38,704 nucleotides of DNA from Scenedesmus sp. ARA3 (lineage: Eukaryota; Chlorophyta; Chlorophyceae; Sphaeropleales; Scenedesmaceae): positions 30,309 through 69,012 of the forward strand of contig RWJK01001448.1 of the NCBI GenBank assembly GCA_004335835.1, read 5' to 3'. The notes beneath the pieces are model-generated. The model saw only the letters and a list, made by a program, of their open reading frames with translations, did no database searches and was not told the origin of the DNA. This document shows positions 20,194 to 30,077 of this stretch, piece after piece (position 1 is the stretch's first letter; each line of letters opens with the position of its first letter). Both the position numbers and the translations under genes were made by a program.

Positions 20194-22598
20194 GTCGCTG
20201 CGCCACCTTGGCTGCTGCCGCTGCCGCCGCTCTGCAGCTGCCCATCCTGCCCAATGCACTCCCAGATAAAGTTGCTGTTGGTATACACACACTTCTCGGC
20301 AGCGATGCGCATCGCGCGCTGCGCAATGTCTAGCGGTTGCAGCCCTGGCACTGTCATCAGCGCGCGTGCTGCTGCAATGGCAAAGCGCGACCCCGAGCCG
20401 ATTGCATGCACGCCATCTGCAGGCTCCAAAAGTTCTCCCCTGCCGCTGACCTCGAGGCAGGTTGTGGCATCCGCGACAATCATTGTGGCCTGCATGGCAG
20501 GTGTACAACAGCAGCAATAGCAGGCAACGAGGGCGGCATCACACACGGTGCAGGTGTGTGTGAACAGTTGAGGGATGCCCTAGCTGTTGTGCTACAGTGC
20601 TGCTGATGACAGGTTCTGCTGCCACGCATGCGACACACGCATGTGCACAGCCAGCAGCGCAAGCTGGTGCGCGGCACGACAATGCGACCACTGATCAATG
20701 CCGGCGACGCTGTTGGTCACATCAAGATCGACAGCTTGGTGCCGTACGCACACGCAAGCACATACTCGCAAACGATCTTTGGTTTCACACCCACACGCAC
20801 CTCCAGGTGCCGCAGCACCTGTCCTGCCGCCAGACCTTGGCCAGCTCCACATCTTAGGATAAACACACACAAACAGGCACAGCAACCACCATCTAAGGAA
20901 GTCAAACACACCTCAAGATGCCTCAGGATTCTGTCCTGCCGCCAGACCTTGGCCAACTCCACAAGATGAGACACGCGCACACACAAACAGGCACAGCAAC
21001 CACAGTATAAGCAAGTCAAACACACCTCAAGATGCCTCAGGATCCTGTCCTGCCGCCAGACCTTGGCCAGCTCCACTGCAGCACGCCGCAGCTGCCCCGG
21101 GTGCTCCTGCAGCCGCTGCTCCAGCCTCTCAAACAACGTGAGCCCGTCAGCAGTGCTGCCTGCAGGCATATTTGAATTAGTGTGACTTGTTAGTGTACCT
21201 TATGTGTGTGAGAGTGAACAGAGTGAGAGTGAGAGGCGAATGTCAACGCTGCGTGCTACGCCAAACAGCATGCAGCCATTGACAACTCAGCAATGTCTGT
21301 ATGGAATCAGCACACACACCACCGTAGCTGGGCACGCCCACGACACCACATAAACTGATCAGTTTATGTTTCATGAAACATTTGTCACAGGGCTTGCCTG
21401 CATGCCCAACATGCACACAAAGGTGTACACGCAAGCACACGCGCACGCACGCATGCCCACACACACCTGCGAAGCCTCCCAGGCTGGGCACCGGCTCCGT
21501 GGCGCCCTTGGCGCCCAGCAAGCCACAGCAACTGCCCACTTTTCACAAAGTATCCTACAAATCATGCATGCAAAGGCACGCACGCATGCCCACACACACC
21601 TGCGAAGCCTCCCAGGCTGGGCACCGGCTCCGTGGCCAGCCGCTGTATGCTACTGTATTACATTAGCACAAACATCCCCAGCAACTGCGCGCCCTCAACA
21701 CGCCACATCAACCGCCATCTCTAAAAAATAGCATGCACGCAAAGCCCGGCACCCATGCCCACACACCGCCACCTGTTACCAGCCCAGTGGGATACTTCCA
21801 GCAGAGGTGGACGCTAGCATGCTTGCTTGACATCAGGATGCAACCCATCTGTCAACGCACCTGCGAAGCCTCCCAGGCTGGGCACCGGCTCTGTGGCCAG
21901 CCGCCGCAGCTTGCGCGCGTTGGGCTTCACCACCTTTGAGCCAGCGGTGATCTGGCCGTCCGCCATCAGCACCACCTGGGAGGTTTGAAAACATAACAAA
22001 ATGTGTTATTAGTGCGTTATGTTGTCAATAACAGTGCGCGTATGCATTAGGCTTGACGAGGTCGGAGCAAGCTGTGATCTGCCCATCCACCTTCAGGAGT
22101 GGCAGCGGCAGGCAGGGTTAAGAGGAGGCTGGCCCTTGTGACCACAGGGTCCATAAGTTGTTGCCCCATGAATTTGGAGGCAAGGCGCATACAGCAGTGT
22201 ACATGCGGCTCCACATACGTGAGCATCCGCACTGTGGATTTGTTGGAGACTGCTGCCCTGCTGCCCTGTTTGAAGCTACATGTTGCCTCCCACACAAATG
22301 AATTCCGTGACCGCATGGAAACACAGATCGTGACAACAGGCCCTACAACTCCGATAGGTCAGCTGCAAAATCCAGAGGAAGGTGTGCATACAGCTGCTGG
22401 GCTGTGTCGCACCTGCCCATCCTTGTGTATGCACAGCACTGTGGTGCCATGGGGCATGTCGGTGTGGCTAGAGCCATGGTAGGCGCGCACTGCTGCAGCG
22501 CTGCTGCGCTGTATGCTGCTGTGTAGGCTGCCACTAGTGCTGCTGCTGCTGCTGGTTGCCAACAGAGTCCTCGCCAGCAGGCACCCTGTGCAGGGCAT
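20163..22598 (-). CDS. hslV: HslV, ATP-dependent protease peptidase subunit, organellar, 253 aa, 4 exons
   Basis: Proteolytic subunit of the bacterial-type HslVU (ClpQY) protease. Exons: 22598-22413, 21975-21861, 21159-21026, 20489-20163; 254 codons with TAG, all phases match. Residues 1-51 are an Arg/Ser/Ala-rich presequence without acids until its end ([10 protein letters not shown]..., RAYHGSSH), typical of mitochondrial import. Processing after HG would expose Thr52 of [11 protein letters not shown] as the nucleophile. Numbering from it, Asp17 (MADGQ) and Lys33 (NARKLRR) of the HslV catalytic set are in place, as are [31 protein letters not shown], the IGSGS Ser loop and the TNSN segment. 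After GQ the C-terminus ends in nine Gln next to the stop, absent from bacterial HslV. Its ATPase partner HslU is not in the window. Both middle exons have partial copies in the introns. Confidence 0.95.
20167..20193 (-). repeat. CAG tract coding the poly-Gln end of HslV
   Basis: Nine CAG units on the minus strand directly before the TAG stop. Gain or loss of units changes the length of the C-terminal extension. Confidence 0.85.
20796..21082 (-). repeat. Three tandem copies of the 3' end of HslV exon 3
   Basis: The real exon end (about 21082-21026, coding [17 protein letters not shown]) is repeated downstream in intron 3 at 20962-20906 and 20850-20796, spacings about 115-120 bp, each with about 60 nt of intron flank. 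All three keep a donor-like GAG|GTGTGT or GAG|GTGCGT. The last copy has a one-base deletion in the coding part. No phase-compatible acceptor precedes the extra copies. Confidence 0.9.
21465..21643 (-). repeat. Two copies of the 3' end of HslV exon 2 in intron 2
   Basis: The exon 2 end (coding [12 protein letters not shown], at about 21905-21861) recurs at 21643-21597 and 21502-21465. The two copies share about 60 identical bases with their intron flank and keep a donor-like GCAG|GTGTGT. Spacing between copies is about 132 bp. A related flank without exon lies at 21730-21765. Confidence 0.9.
22038..22096 (-). repeat. Decayed copy of the 5' end of HslV exon 2 in intron 1
   Basis: Read on the minus strand this gives [16 protein letters not shown], against [17 protein letters not shown] in the real exon (21975-21861). 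It is preceded by an AAG|GTGG in place of CAG|GTGG. More diverged than the other copies, so older. Confidence 0.75.
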
Positions 22599-23481
22599 GT
22601 GCAGGCAGGGGTTGCCAAAGCCACAGTACATGACATGATCACAAGCCATAGCACAACAAGTAAGCATTCTGCATCTGCTGCCATGGCGCAAACACAATCG
22701 TGCTTCCATGCTTGAGCATTCCATGCAGCATGACCTGCCGAGCACGGCGATCCAGTCACCAGGCGTGAAAACAGATCTGCATGCAGGGCATAACACAATG
22801 CAGCATGCATGGCTGTTACACTGCAGTGCATGCCTGCTGATGGCCGGCCATTGCTTACCTTGTGCCTCGAGCAGTGCCAGCGCTGCCCCCTGTAACAGCA
22901 TGCTGCTAGCCTGCGCCTGCAGCATGGCCATGGCTGCTGCCCAAATGACACTCAAGTAAATCCAAGGCACAGACAGAAAGGTCTTACAGGTGGTCAGGAC
23001 AGGAAGAAGCTACCAGGACACAGCAGCAAAGTAAGCAGCAGCTGACGCTGACGCGTGGTATGCAGCAACCACCAATGTTCAGCTGCTCTCAGTGATATCC
23101 GAGGGCTTGCTGCAGGAACTTTTGAAGTCTAGGGATGGAGCAGTAAAACCGCGTGTAGTGATGTGCATGTTGCCATCCCTGCTGTTGTTGATCGTCGTCC
23201 TGGCTTCCTGCAAGATGAACAGTCATGACACTGACAAGGACAGCAGAAGACAGGGGTGCCAGGACGCGAGGCCGATTTTGCTGCCAGAACGATTTCAAAA
23301 CAGCAGGTGGTGCTCACTGTTCAGTTCACAAGCGGTGTTCGGCATCGTCAGCATCACTCCTTGTGTCACCCGTCCATTCCTACGCGAGCATCGCATCTTG
23401 GCCGTTGCATGCCGTTACGACTACTTGTCTCTGTGAACATCTCATGCGATTGGCACTTCCAGCAGCAGCCCGAACCTTCTC
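22599..23481. promoter_or_regulatory. Divergent intergenic region between HslV and the LYR gene
   Basis: 883 bp separating two start codons that point away from each other; it must contain both promoters. No clear TATA box was seen and no ORF here is credible. It is rich in GCATGC palindromes. Confidence 0.5.
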
Positions 23482-24621
23482 ATGACGTGCCCAAGCATTT
23501 CTGCTTGCAGACGCTTCAGTTCTAGTGCTGCTGCTACTGCTCTCGGACCCAACTCGGCAAAAGATCTATACAGGGACCTGGTTCGCAAGATAAAGCAGCT
23601 TCCCAAGTGAGCAGCTGTCCTTGAGTGGCTGGCGATTGAGCAGGGCAGCTGTGATCACAGCAGCATTGGGCAGCATTCAGCATGCCCTCAGCCTGGCATC
23701 CGCCCACTGCAAGTCATGCTGTTGCTGTTGCTGCTGCAGGGACGCCCAGCAATACTACAAGAACTATACAAGGTAGTTTTACATGTCTTTCAAGAACCTG
23801 TTCACAGCCTACAAGTGCACTCCATCGCTCATCCCACGGCATGTGTTGTCACCACACCAGCGACAGCATCCTGCCCTCCCTGTCAGACCCCTGCACTGCA
23901 TTGCACCAGGCGGCTACTGCGACACACCAGCAGACATACCGGCGCATCTGCAGCTGCTCAGCTACTGCCACTGCAATCCTGTGTTTGATTCAAACACTAA
24001 ACATAATTGCCCTGCAGGCAGGTGTTCTACAACTTCACAGAAGAAAGGGAGCCTGAGACGCTGACAAGGCTGCACAGCAAGGCCCGCGAGGACGCAGAGT
24101 GGGTGCTGAAAAAGGTGAGGGCGTGCTGACAGCAAGAGAAAGTGTATGGTGGTCGTGGGGAGGGAAAAGGCACCTCCACTGCTTCACACGTGTCCCTTTG
24201 CAGCAGCAACTGCAGCCAAATCCCTGCGTGGGTGCTGAAGGAGTTGTGGATACAGGCACAGCAGCTGCAATGTGATACGCGCAGCCCAGTGAAGCAGCAG
24301 CAGCAGCAGCAGATCAGCAGTAGCTGCAGGCGCAGAGATGGAGGCTCCTGCTGTTGTGTGCTGCTCAATTGACAGCTGATGCACCATGCAACCGGCAAAT
24401 TGCAGCGCGCAGGTGTTACATGTGTTTCTGGCTCAGCAGAGTGCGCAGGGCTTTGCATGCGTTTGCCTGGTGTCTCTGTGTGGTGCTTGCTGGCATTTCA
24501 GGAGGTACACAGCAAAGACCATGCCGCACACATGCAGCAGGCCAGTTCTTGGCCGCTCAATGTATGCAACTCACGCGCCCGCTGCACTCCGCTGCTGCCT
24601 TGCCTGCAGTATTCAAAGTAA
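23482..24621 (+). CDS. LYR-motif (Complex1_LYR) protein, mitochondrial type, about 124 aa, 4 exons
   Basis: Exons: 23482-23606, 23740-23772, 24018-24114 and probably 24502-24621. The first three give 85 residues in perfect phase. The N-terminus (MTCPSISACRRFSSSAAATA) looks like a mitochondrial presequence. It is followed by the diagnostic LYR (KDLYRDLVRKIKQLP), then DAQQYYKNYTRQVFYNF, then REPETLTRLHSKAREDAEWVLKK, matching the three-helix LYR fold. LYR proteins bind the acyl carrier protein and help assemble respiratory complexes and Fe-S clusters. Exon 2 is only 33 nt. The last exon is uncertain: the phase-0 join gives KKEVHSKD and a stop at 24621; a later donor (GC|GTGCTG, 24121-24126 region) would instead give RYTAKT. 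Confidence 0.8.
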
Positions 24622-24696
24622 CAGCAGAACCTGCTAGTTATCAGCATTAGCATCAGCGTCACCAGCATCAGCAGCGCTGCAGAGCTCTCCAGCAGT

Positions 24697-26192
24697 ATGA
24701 CAGCATCAGCGACGCAGCAGCAGCCGCGGCAGCTGCTGCACAGCCTGGAGCATGCAGCAGCGGGCTGTGTGAGCACACTGCTGTGGTGCCTGGCATCCTC
24801 GCTGCTGATCATCTACAACAAGGACCTGTATGATGCAGGCTTCAAGTACCCGCTCATGGTCACTGGCATGGGCCAGGTGAGGTGCAAGCAACATGTGTTG
24901 GTCGCTGTTTATGGTTCGGACACTGCATAGAAGCAGCGCAGAAGCCAATCGGTGACGACTATGCTGTTTCACTGCTGGAATCTGAGTCGCACGCAGCGCA
25001 AACTTGCCTTGCTTCACAACTGACGCAGGCTTTGCGTACCCGCTGATGGTCACTGGCATGGGCCGGGTGAGGCCCAGGTGGCATGTGATAATGTAGAACG
25101 CTGTTTATGGTTTGAACACTGCATAGAAGCAGCGCAGAAGCTGAATTGCGTACCCGCTGATGGTCACTGGCATGGGCCAGGTGAGGCCTGCGCAGCGTGC
25201 GTTGGCTGGCTGTTCGTGCTTTCCCAGTGTGCAGAAGTAGCGTGCAGAAGTAGCATGCAAAAGCAGCGTGCGGAAGCAGTCCGAACCATCTGATGCGGCT
25301 TTTGTGCGCTGTGTGACGCCTGGCCTCAGAGTTCCACAGCACGAGCATGCCTTGCTCCACAATTTCCACCTGTGCATAGGTGCGCTCTACTGGCGCGCCT
25401 GTACCGTAGGCATGCTTGTGGTGCCTGCATCCTATGTTTGCTGTGCTCAAAGCTGCCGCTGGCGCTCATGGCCGCCCATCATCACCTTGCTGGCCTGCTA
25501 TTTGTGCGCTGCCCGCAGGTCGTCTATGTAGCCGCAATTGACTTGTGCACTCCACTGGACCAGTACCTGTAGGCGCTGTTCTGCTTTGCTTGCCACAGTT
25601 GCTCTGCAAAACCTATGGTCCCCTGCCGCTGCTGCTGCGCGCAGGTTTTTTCTGTAGCCACAGGGCTGCTGCTGGCAGCACTGGGCGTCATGCCGCTGCG
25701 CAAGCCCCCCACCAAGGCCTCAGACTGGGCGCGGCTCACGCCTATCATCGCATGCACAGTGCTCACCATGTTCTGGGGCAATGCAGCCTACATGCACCTC
25801 TCAATGAGCTTCATCCAGATCCTGAAGGCCTTTACGCCTGCTGTGACGCTGCTGATTGGTGTTGCGGCGGGCGTGGAGCGGCTGCGCGGCAGCCTGCTGG
25901 CGGCTGTGCTGCTGATCGCGCTTGGCACCGGGTGGGTGTTATAACACGATGGCATAACAAGGAATGTAACAAGTGTACGTGGGTGCACAGGCATTGGAGC
26001 GCAGCTGATGGCTGACATCAAGTGGCGTTGCAGGCTGGCATGCTCCTAGCTAGCAAACGGGCAGGAAGCTGTGTCGCATAGGAAGTGCGAAAGTGCGATA
26101 GTGTATGGCCTATGCTGCTGGCTGGGCTGCCTTGCTAGCTGCAACACCAAGGGACCACTGCGCCTCTGCCGTGTGCTCATGCTTTGTTGCTC

Positions 26193-26286
<94 letters not shown>

Positions 26287-27090
26287 AGGAGTGCGGTGCT
26301 GGTTGAGAGCGGCACGCCATCCTACAGCGTGTATGGCCTGCTGCTGTTCCTGGGCTCAAGCACTACAGAGGCTGGCAGGGTGGTGTGCAGCCAGCTGCTG
26401 CTGGGGCAATACAAGTGAGCGTGCTGTTCGTGGATGAACACGTGCTAGGGGGTAGTCACGTGCATGTGGATGCAGGGCTGGGGGCTGCACGTAGCTGGCT
26501 TCTGCTGAGATGAGGATGTCAGCGTTTCATCTGCAGCACAGGTGCTTGTCAGATTAACCACGATCATCAACTTGTCCTGAGAGCAGTAGTATTACTCAGC
26601 TGCTTTTGCCTCTGCTGCAGACGGTGTGCGCCACCTGTGCTTATGCTCTGTCATGGTGCTGTCTTCTTTTGACAGGTTCAACACCGTGGAGGTGCTTGTG
26701 TATGTGGGCATCCCCTCTGCACTGGCACTTGTTGGGGGCAGCTTGCTGCTTGATGGAGCCCCCATGCTTGCACTTGCAGCAAAGCTGTGGGCCACACAGC
26801 CAGTGGCTTTCCTGCAAGCTTGGGCAGTGAGCAGCATGGTGAACCTTGTCAGCTACCTGGCCATCTCAACAACCAGCTCGTTGACTTTCAAGGTGGCTGG
26901 ATGCCTGAAGAACTTAGCAGTTGTCTGGTATGGTGTGGCCTTCAGGGGTGACCACATATCAGAAGGGCACCTGATAGGCTATGCTATATCAGTGGCTGGG
27001 TTTGTGCTTTACACGTACAGCAAGTCTGCCACGCCTGCAGTGCGCAGAGCAGTGGGACAGCAGCAGCAAGAGGACAAGAAAGCCAAGTAG
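24697..27090 (+). CDS. TPT/nucleotide-sugar-type (DMT superfamily) transporter, 335 aa, 4 exons
   Basis: Exons: 24697-24876, 25645-25931, 26289-26414, 26676-27090; 336 codons with TAG. About ten membrane segments are visible. Family landmarks are in order: LLIIYNKDLYDAGFKYPLMVTGMGQ near the N-terminus, FIQILKAFTPAVTLLIGV in the middle, YGLLLFLGSSTTEAGRVVCSQ, and the C-terminal SSLTFKVAGCLKNLAVVW ... IGYAISVAGFVLYTYSKS. These match plant proteins annotated as sugar-phosphate/phosphate or nucleotide-sugar translocators (PF03151). No plastid transit peptide is seen, so a Golgi/ER membrane site is more likely (inference). The substrate cannot be read from sequence. Intron 1 carries two copies of the exon 1 end and intron 2 ends in a long TGC tract. 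Confidence 0.88.
24830..25192 (+). repeat. Three copies of the end of transporter exon 1
   Basis: The exon end coding GFKYPLMVTGMGQ plus donor (to 24880) is repeated in intron 1 at 25024-25074 and 25147-25188, spacings about 190 and 118 bp. Both keep a donor-like GTGAGG. The flank starting GCTGTTTATGGTT and ending GCAGCGCAGAAGC is repeated too. Confidence 0.9.
26194..26286 (+). repeat. Perfect TGC tract of 31 units at the end of transporter intron 2
   Basis: Uninterrupted for 93 nt and followed directly by AG, so the 3' splice site CTGCAG is formed by the end of the tract. It occupies the place of the polypyrimidine tract. Confidence 0.95.
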
Positions 27091-27325
27091 CAGCACCAGC
27101 ATACGGTGGATAGTGCAGCTGAATCAATCGGCTGTCGCTGATATTGCTTAGCGCATTTTTCGTCTGCTGCTTACGGTTGTGATGGGTGTTGTTGAGTGTA
27201 TTGTTTGACCTGGTCAACTGGGGTTTAGATGGCTTCACCCTTTTCAGCTGCCGGGTTGTGCACAGCAATAGAAGGTAACATTTCTCCGCTTAGTTTGTGA
27301 TTATTATGATTCAAGGCCACACCAG

Positions 27326-28836
27326 ATGTCCGGCAGCAAGATGATCGATTTCGAGAGCCCCGAGTTTGATGGGGCGGACGTGTTGAGGGAGGATGCGCGA
27401 ATAGATGCAGTGGAAGCAGTAATTGACGCTCAAAGACAAGCTGAAGCCTCACAGGCGTTTGAAGCCGCCGTGCTGCAACATGCAGTGAACACATGCCTCA
27501 GCAGTTGCTTGGATTGCCTAGACCTGCTGTACATCCCGCGTGAACAGCAGCCAATCTCGGACGTGGCAGTAGCACACGATAGCTGGAGGCAAGAACCGGA
27601 GCCTGAACCATGCAGCAGAGACTCTTGGCTGCGTGGTGCCATCCCAGAAGCGCCCCTGCTGCTACAACACAACAGCAGCAGCTGCAGCAGTGGCCAGGCT
27701 GCTCTGCTAGCCAGCAGCAGCGCAGTCAACAGCCCCAAGGGCGGAACCAGCAGCAGGCCAATGTCAGGCCCCAGCGCAGCGGCCCGCAGGAGCTCTCTGG
27801 GCTCATCAGCAGCAGCTTCAGAAGCAGCAGCTGGCACCAGTGATGCCCTTGCAAGCAGCAACCGCAGAGCATCAGTCTCTAGATCTAGCGGCAGACCAGC
27901 GTCGGCTATAGGCAGGAGCTCGTCTGTCATGTCATCACAGTCAGCCAAGGACAGTGCTGCAGCAGCAACAACAGCAGCAGCCATGAGCAGCAGTGCTCGT
28001 AGAACCAGCATACGGCCAGGTCAGCAGCAGCAGCAAGCAGCAGCGAAGCAGTCCAACCACAATAATGATGCAGAGGACAGGCTACGGCAGGAACTGCAGG
28101 TCCGCCGGCAGCAGGAAGCCATTGCACGGGAGATGAAGCAGAAGGCGGAGCAGGCCAGGGCAGCACTGATAGCAGTACAGAAGGAGCTGAAAGGCAAGGA
28201 CTACACATATGACAGCAGTGGCAAGCTGGTGCTGCTGCAGAAGGTGGACCCAGAGCATCTGCCAGCGCCGCCAGGCCCACAGTTCAAGGTGCACACTCCA
28301 GCAGCTGCTGGGGAGGCAGATGCAGCAGGCAAGCAGGGCAGCACTGCCAAGAGCTTGTCTAGCACTGGTAGATCCCTAACAAGCAGCATTGGCAAGGGCA
28401 GTGGCAGCAGCGGCAGTGGTGGCAGCGGCAAGATGAGGGGCAGCAAAGCAAATGCGCTACCTCCCAGCGACTACAAGCAGACAGCTAGCCAGACGCAGCC
28501 GCCTGTGCTGGAGACGTTGAGGCCTGCAGCTGGTGTCACGCTGCGCGCTGGTGCAGCAGCCAAGCCCGGGCCAAAGCGGGATTTGGCAGGGCACCCTACA
28601 CGAGCGCAGTACCAGCAGCAGGCCAAGGCACAGAACCAGCAAGCTACACGGGTTGTGAGCTCTGCAGCGGCTGCAGGGGCAGCAGCCAGCAGCAGCACTG
28701 GCGCTCGTAGTGCTGCTGGTGCTGGCACTGGCAGCGCCAGCATGCGCAGCAGCAGCGTGGGAGCAGCATCTGCAGCAGGTGCTGCTGCTCCGAGCACAAG
28801 TGGCAGGTCGTCACCTGCTCCTGGGCTTGGAGACAA

Positions 28837-28869
<33 letters not shown>

Positions 28870-29527
28870 TGGTGCAGCAAGCTCAAGTGGCAGGGCGTCT
28901 CCTGCTCCTGCACTTGCAGGAGACAGCAGAGGTGGCCTCAGCAGTGCAGGCGCAGCAAGCTTGCTGTCAAGCACTGCAGGCGCGCCAAGCAGTGCAGGCC
29001 AACGCACGGGTGCAGGCTCACGTGCAGCAGCAGCAGCAGGGGTGCTGCAGCGGCCTGCCAGCCCAGATGTCAACCTGGTGCTGGTGTCTGCTGCTGATTG
29101 GGGCGCAGTGGGCAGTACTGGTTATAGTGCACCGCCTGAGGCGCCAGTGGCAGTGCACAAGCCTAGTGACAAGCAAATAAAGGAGGAATGTGAGTGGCAT
29201 CAGCAGCTGGGGGTGATGCGCACTTGCAGACCTTGCAGACCAGACCATATATTTACTGTGTCAGTCACTCTGCAGTCATGCCGACACTCCTTCAAAGCAT
29301 TGCAACTTGCAGCACGCGCGGAATGCTTGCATGCTCTGGCAGCACTTCAGAGGCAGTGCATTTGCTCGGTCATTAAACCTTCACTGTCTGCTGCTGCCTA
29401 TGCAGTTGGCCGCACCACCTTCTTGCCCAAAATCCGCTCACCAGTGCAGACACTGAGGCCGCCTAAGAGCCAGCCAGCGAGCACTGGCAGCTTGAAAGCT
29501 GGCGCAGCAGCACCGGCTGCGCGTTGA
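27326..29527 (+). CDS. Low-complexity coiled-coil protein of unknown function, 733 aa as one ORF or 661 aa spliced
   Basis: ATG 27326 to TGA 29527. Visible parts: an acidic N-terminus with helical residues 1-70; the segment PEPCSRDSWLRGAIP at about 95-108; Ser/Ala-rich linkers; a basic coiled coil (RLRQELQVRRQQEAIAREMK, about 252-290) leading into KELKGKDYTYDSSGKLVLLQ; then long Ala/Ser/Gly runs coded by AGC/GCA triplets. A 216-nt in-frame segment (29190-29405) has GTGAGT and GCAG ends; removing it joins IKEE to FGRTTFLPKIRSPVQTL, which reads better than the Cys-rich retained text. The DSWLRG and KGKDYTYD elements recall vertebrate C2orf81-type proteins, only weakly. No function is assigned. 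Confidence 0.6.
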
Positions 29528-30077
29528 TGGTGCAGCTGGGGCTGTGCATGTACAGTTTTGTGAACCAGCGTCTTGGGTCTCAGTGCATTTAAGCGTCAGT
29601 CCTTTGAATGTGATGTTTGCACGCATGGCGTTTGTATGAGAGCTTGATGGCTGTTGGGAAGCAGCAGTGCTGTACTGCTGCAGTCACGCTGCTGGTTCGG
29701 TGGTGCGGAGCGTCGACCGAAAGGACATTTCTTTGTATCCTGCACCAGTGAAAAGACTGCAATAGTGAATTTCAAACAGTTTGTCGCGAAAAAGGCTCTC
29801 GTGGTAGTCCAGCGCAGGGACCAGGTCCGTAGGTGTTCCTGGCGTTGCAAAGCATGACATCAGGCTCTTTCACAGTAGCGGCCGATGCGTCAATGGCCAT
29901 CACCAACTGATCACCGACCATATATGTAGTGTATAAAGGGTCCTGGCAACAGTTGCGTGCACAGCAAACGTCTTCGCGCCCCTTTGCATCTTCGATAAGC
30001 TGAAACGAGCATTGTGTGCTGAGCAGAGTTCTGGTTCAACTACTTTTCGCAAACTACTGAACACTAAATCCATCAAG
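29528..30077 (+). promoter_or_regulatory. Intergenic and promoter of ELIP-like gene 1, with TATA box
   Basis: No gene seen. A TATAAAG at 29932-29938, preceded by CATATATG, lies 140 nt before the ATG at 30078 and is a good TATA box candidate. Confidence 0.6.

Noticed and set aside
20906..20962. Second copy of the HslV exon 3 end as an extra exon
   Set aside because: It would duplicate a conserved helix in a compact enzyme, has no good acceptor before it, and the direct join of exon 3 to exon 4 gives the standard HslV sequence.
20163..22598. HslV (and the YopM-like LRRs) as bacterial contamination or recent transfer
   Set aside because: Both genes have several phased spliceosomal introns with local donor style, HslV has an organellar presequence, and they lie among clear algal genes.
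22343..22951. Long minus ORFs over HslV exon 1 as a separate gene
   Set aside because: One of these overlapping frames contains HslV exon 1 (22598-22413); the rest has no recognisable content and reads through the promoter region.
26194..26286. TGC/CTG tracts as CRISPR-like or coding repeats
   Set aside because: They are simple triplet runs without spacers. This one lies inside an intron, and the open frames across it (poly-Cys, poly-Ala, poly-Ser) are by-products of the repeat.
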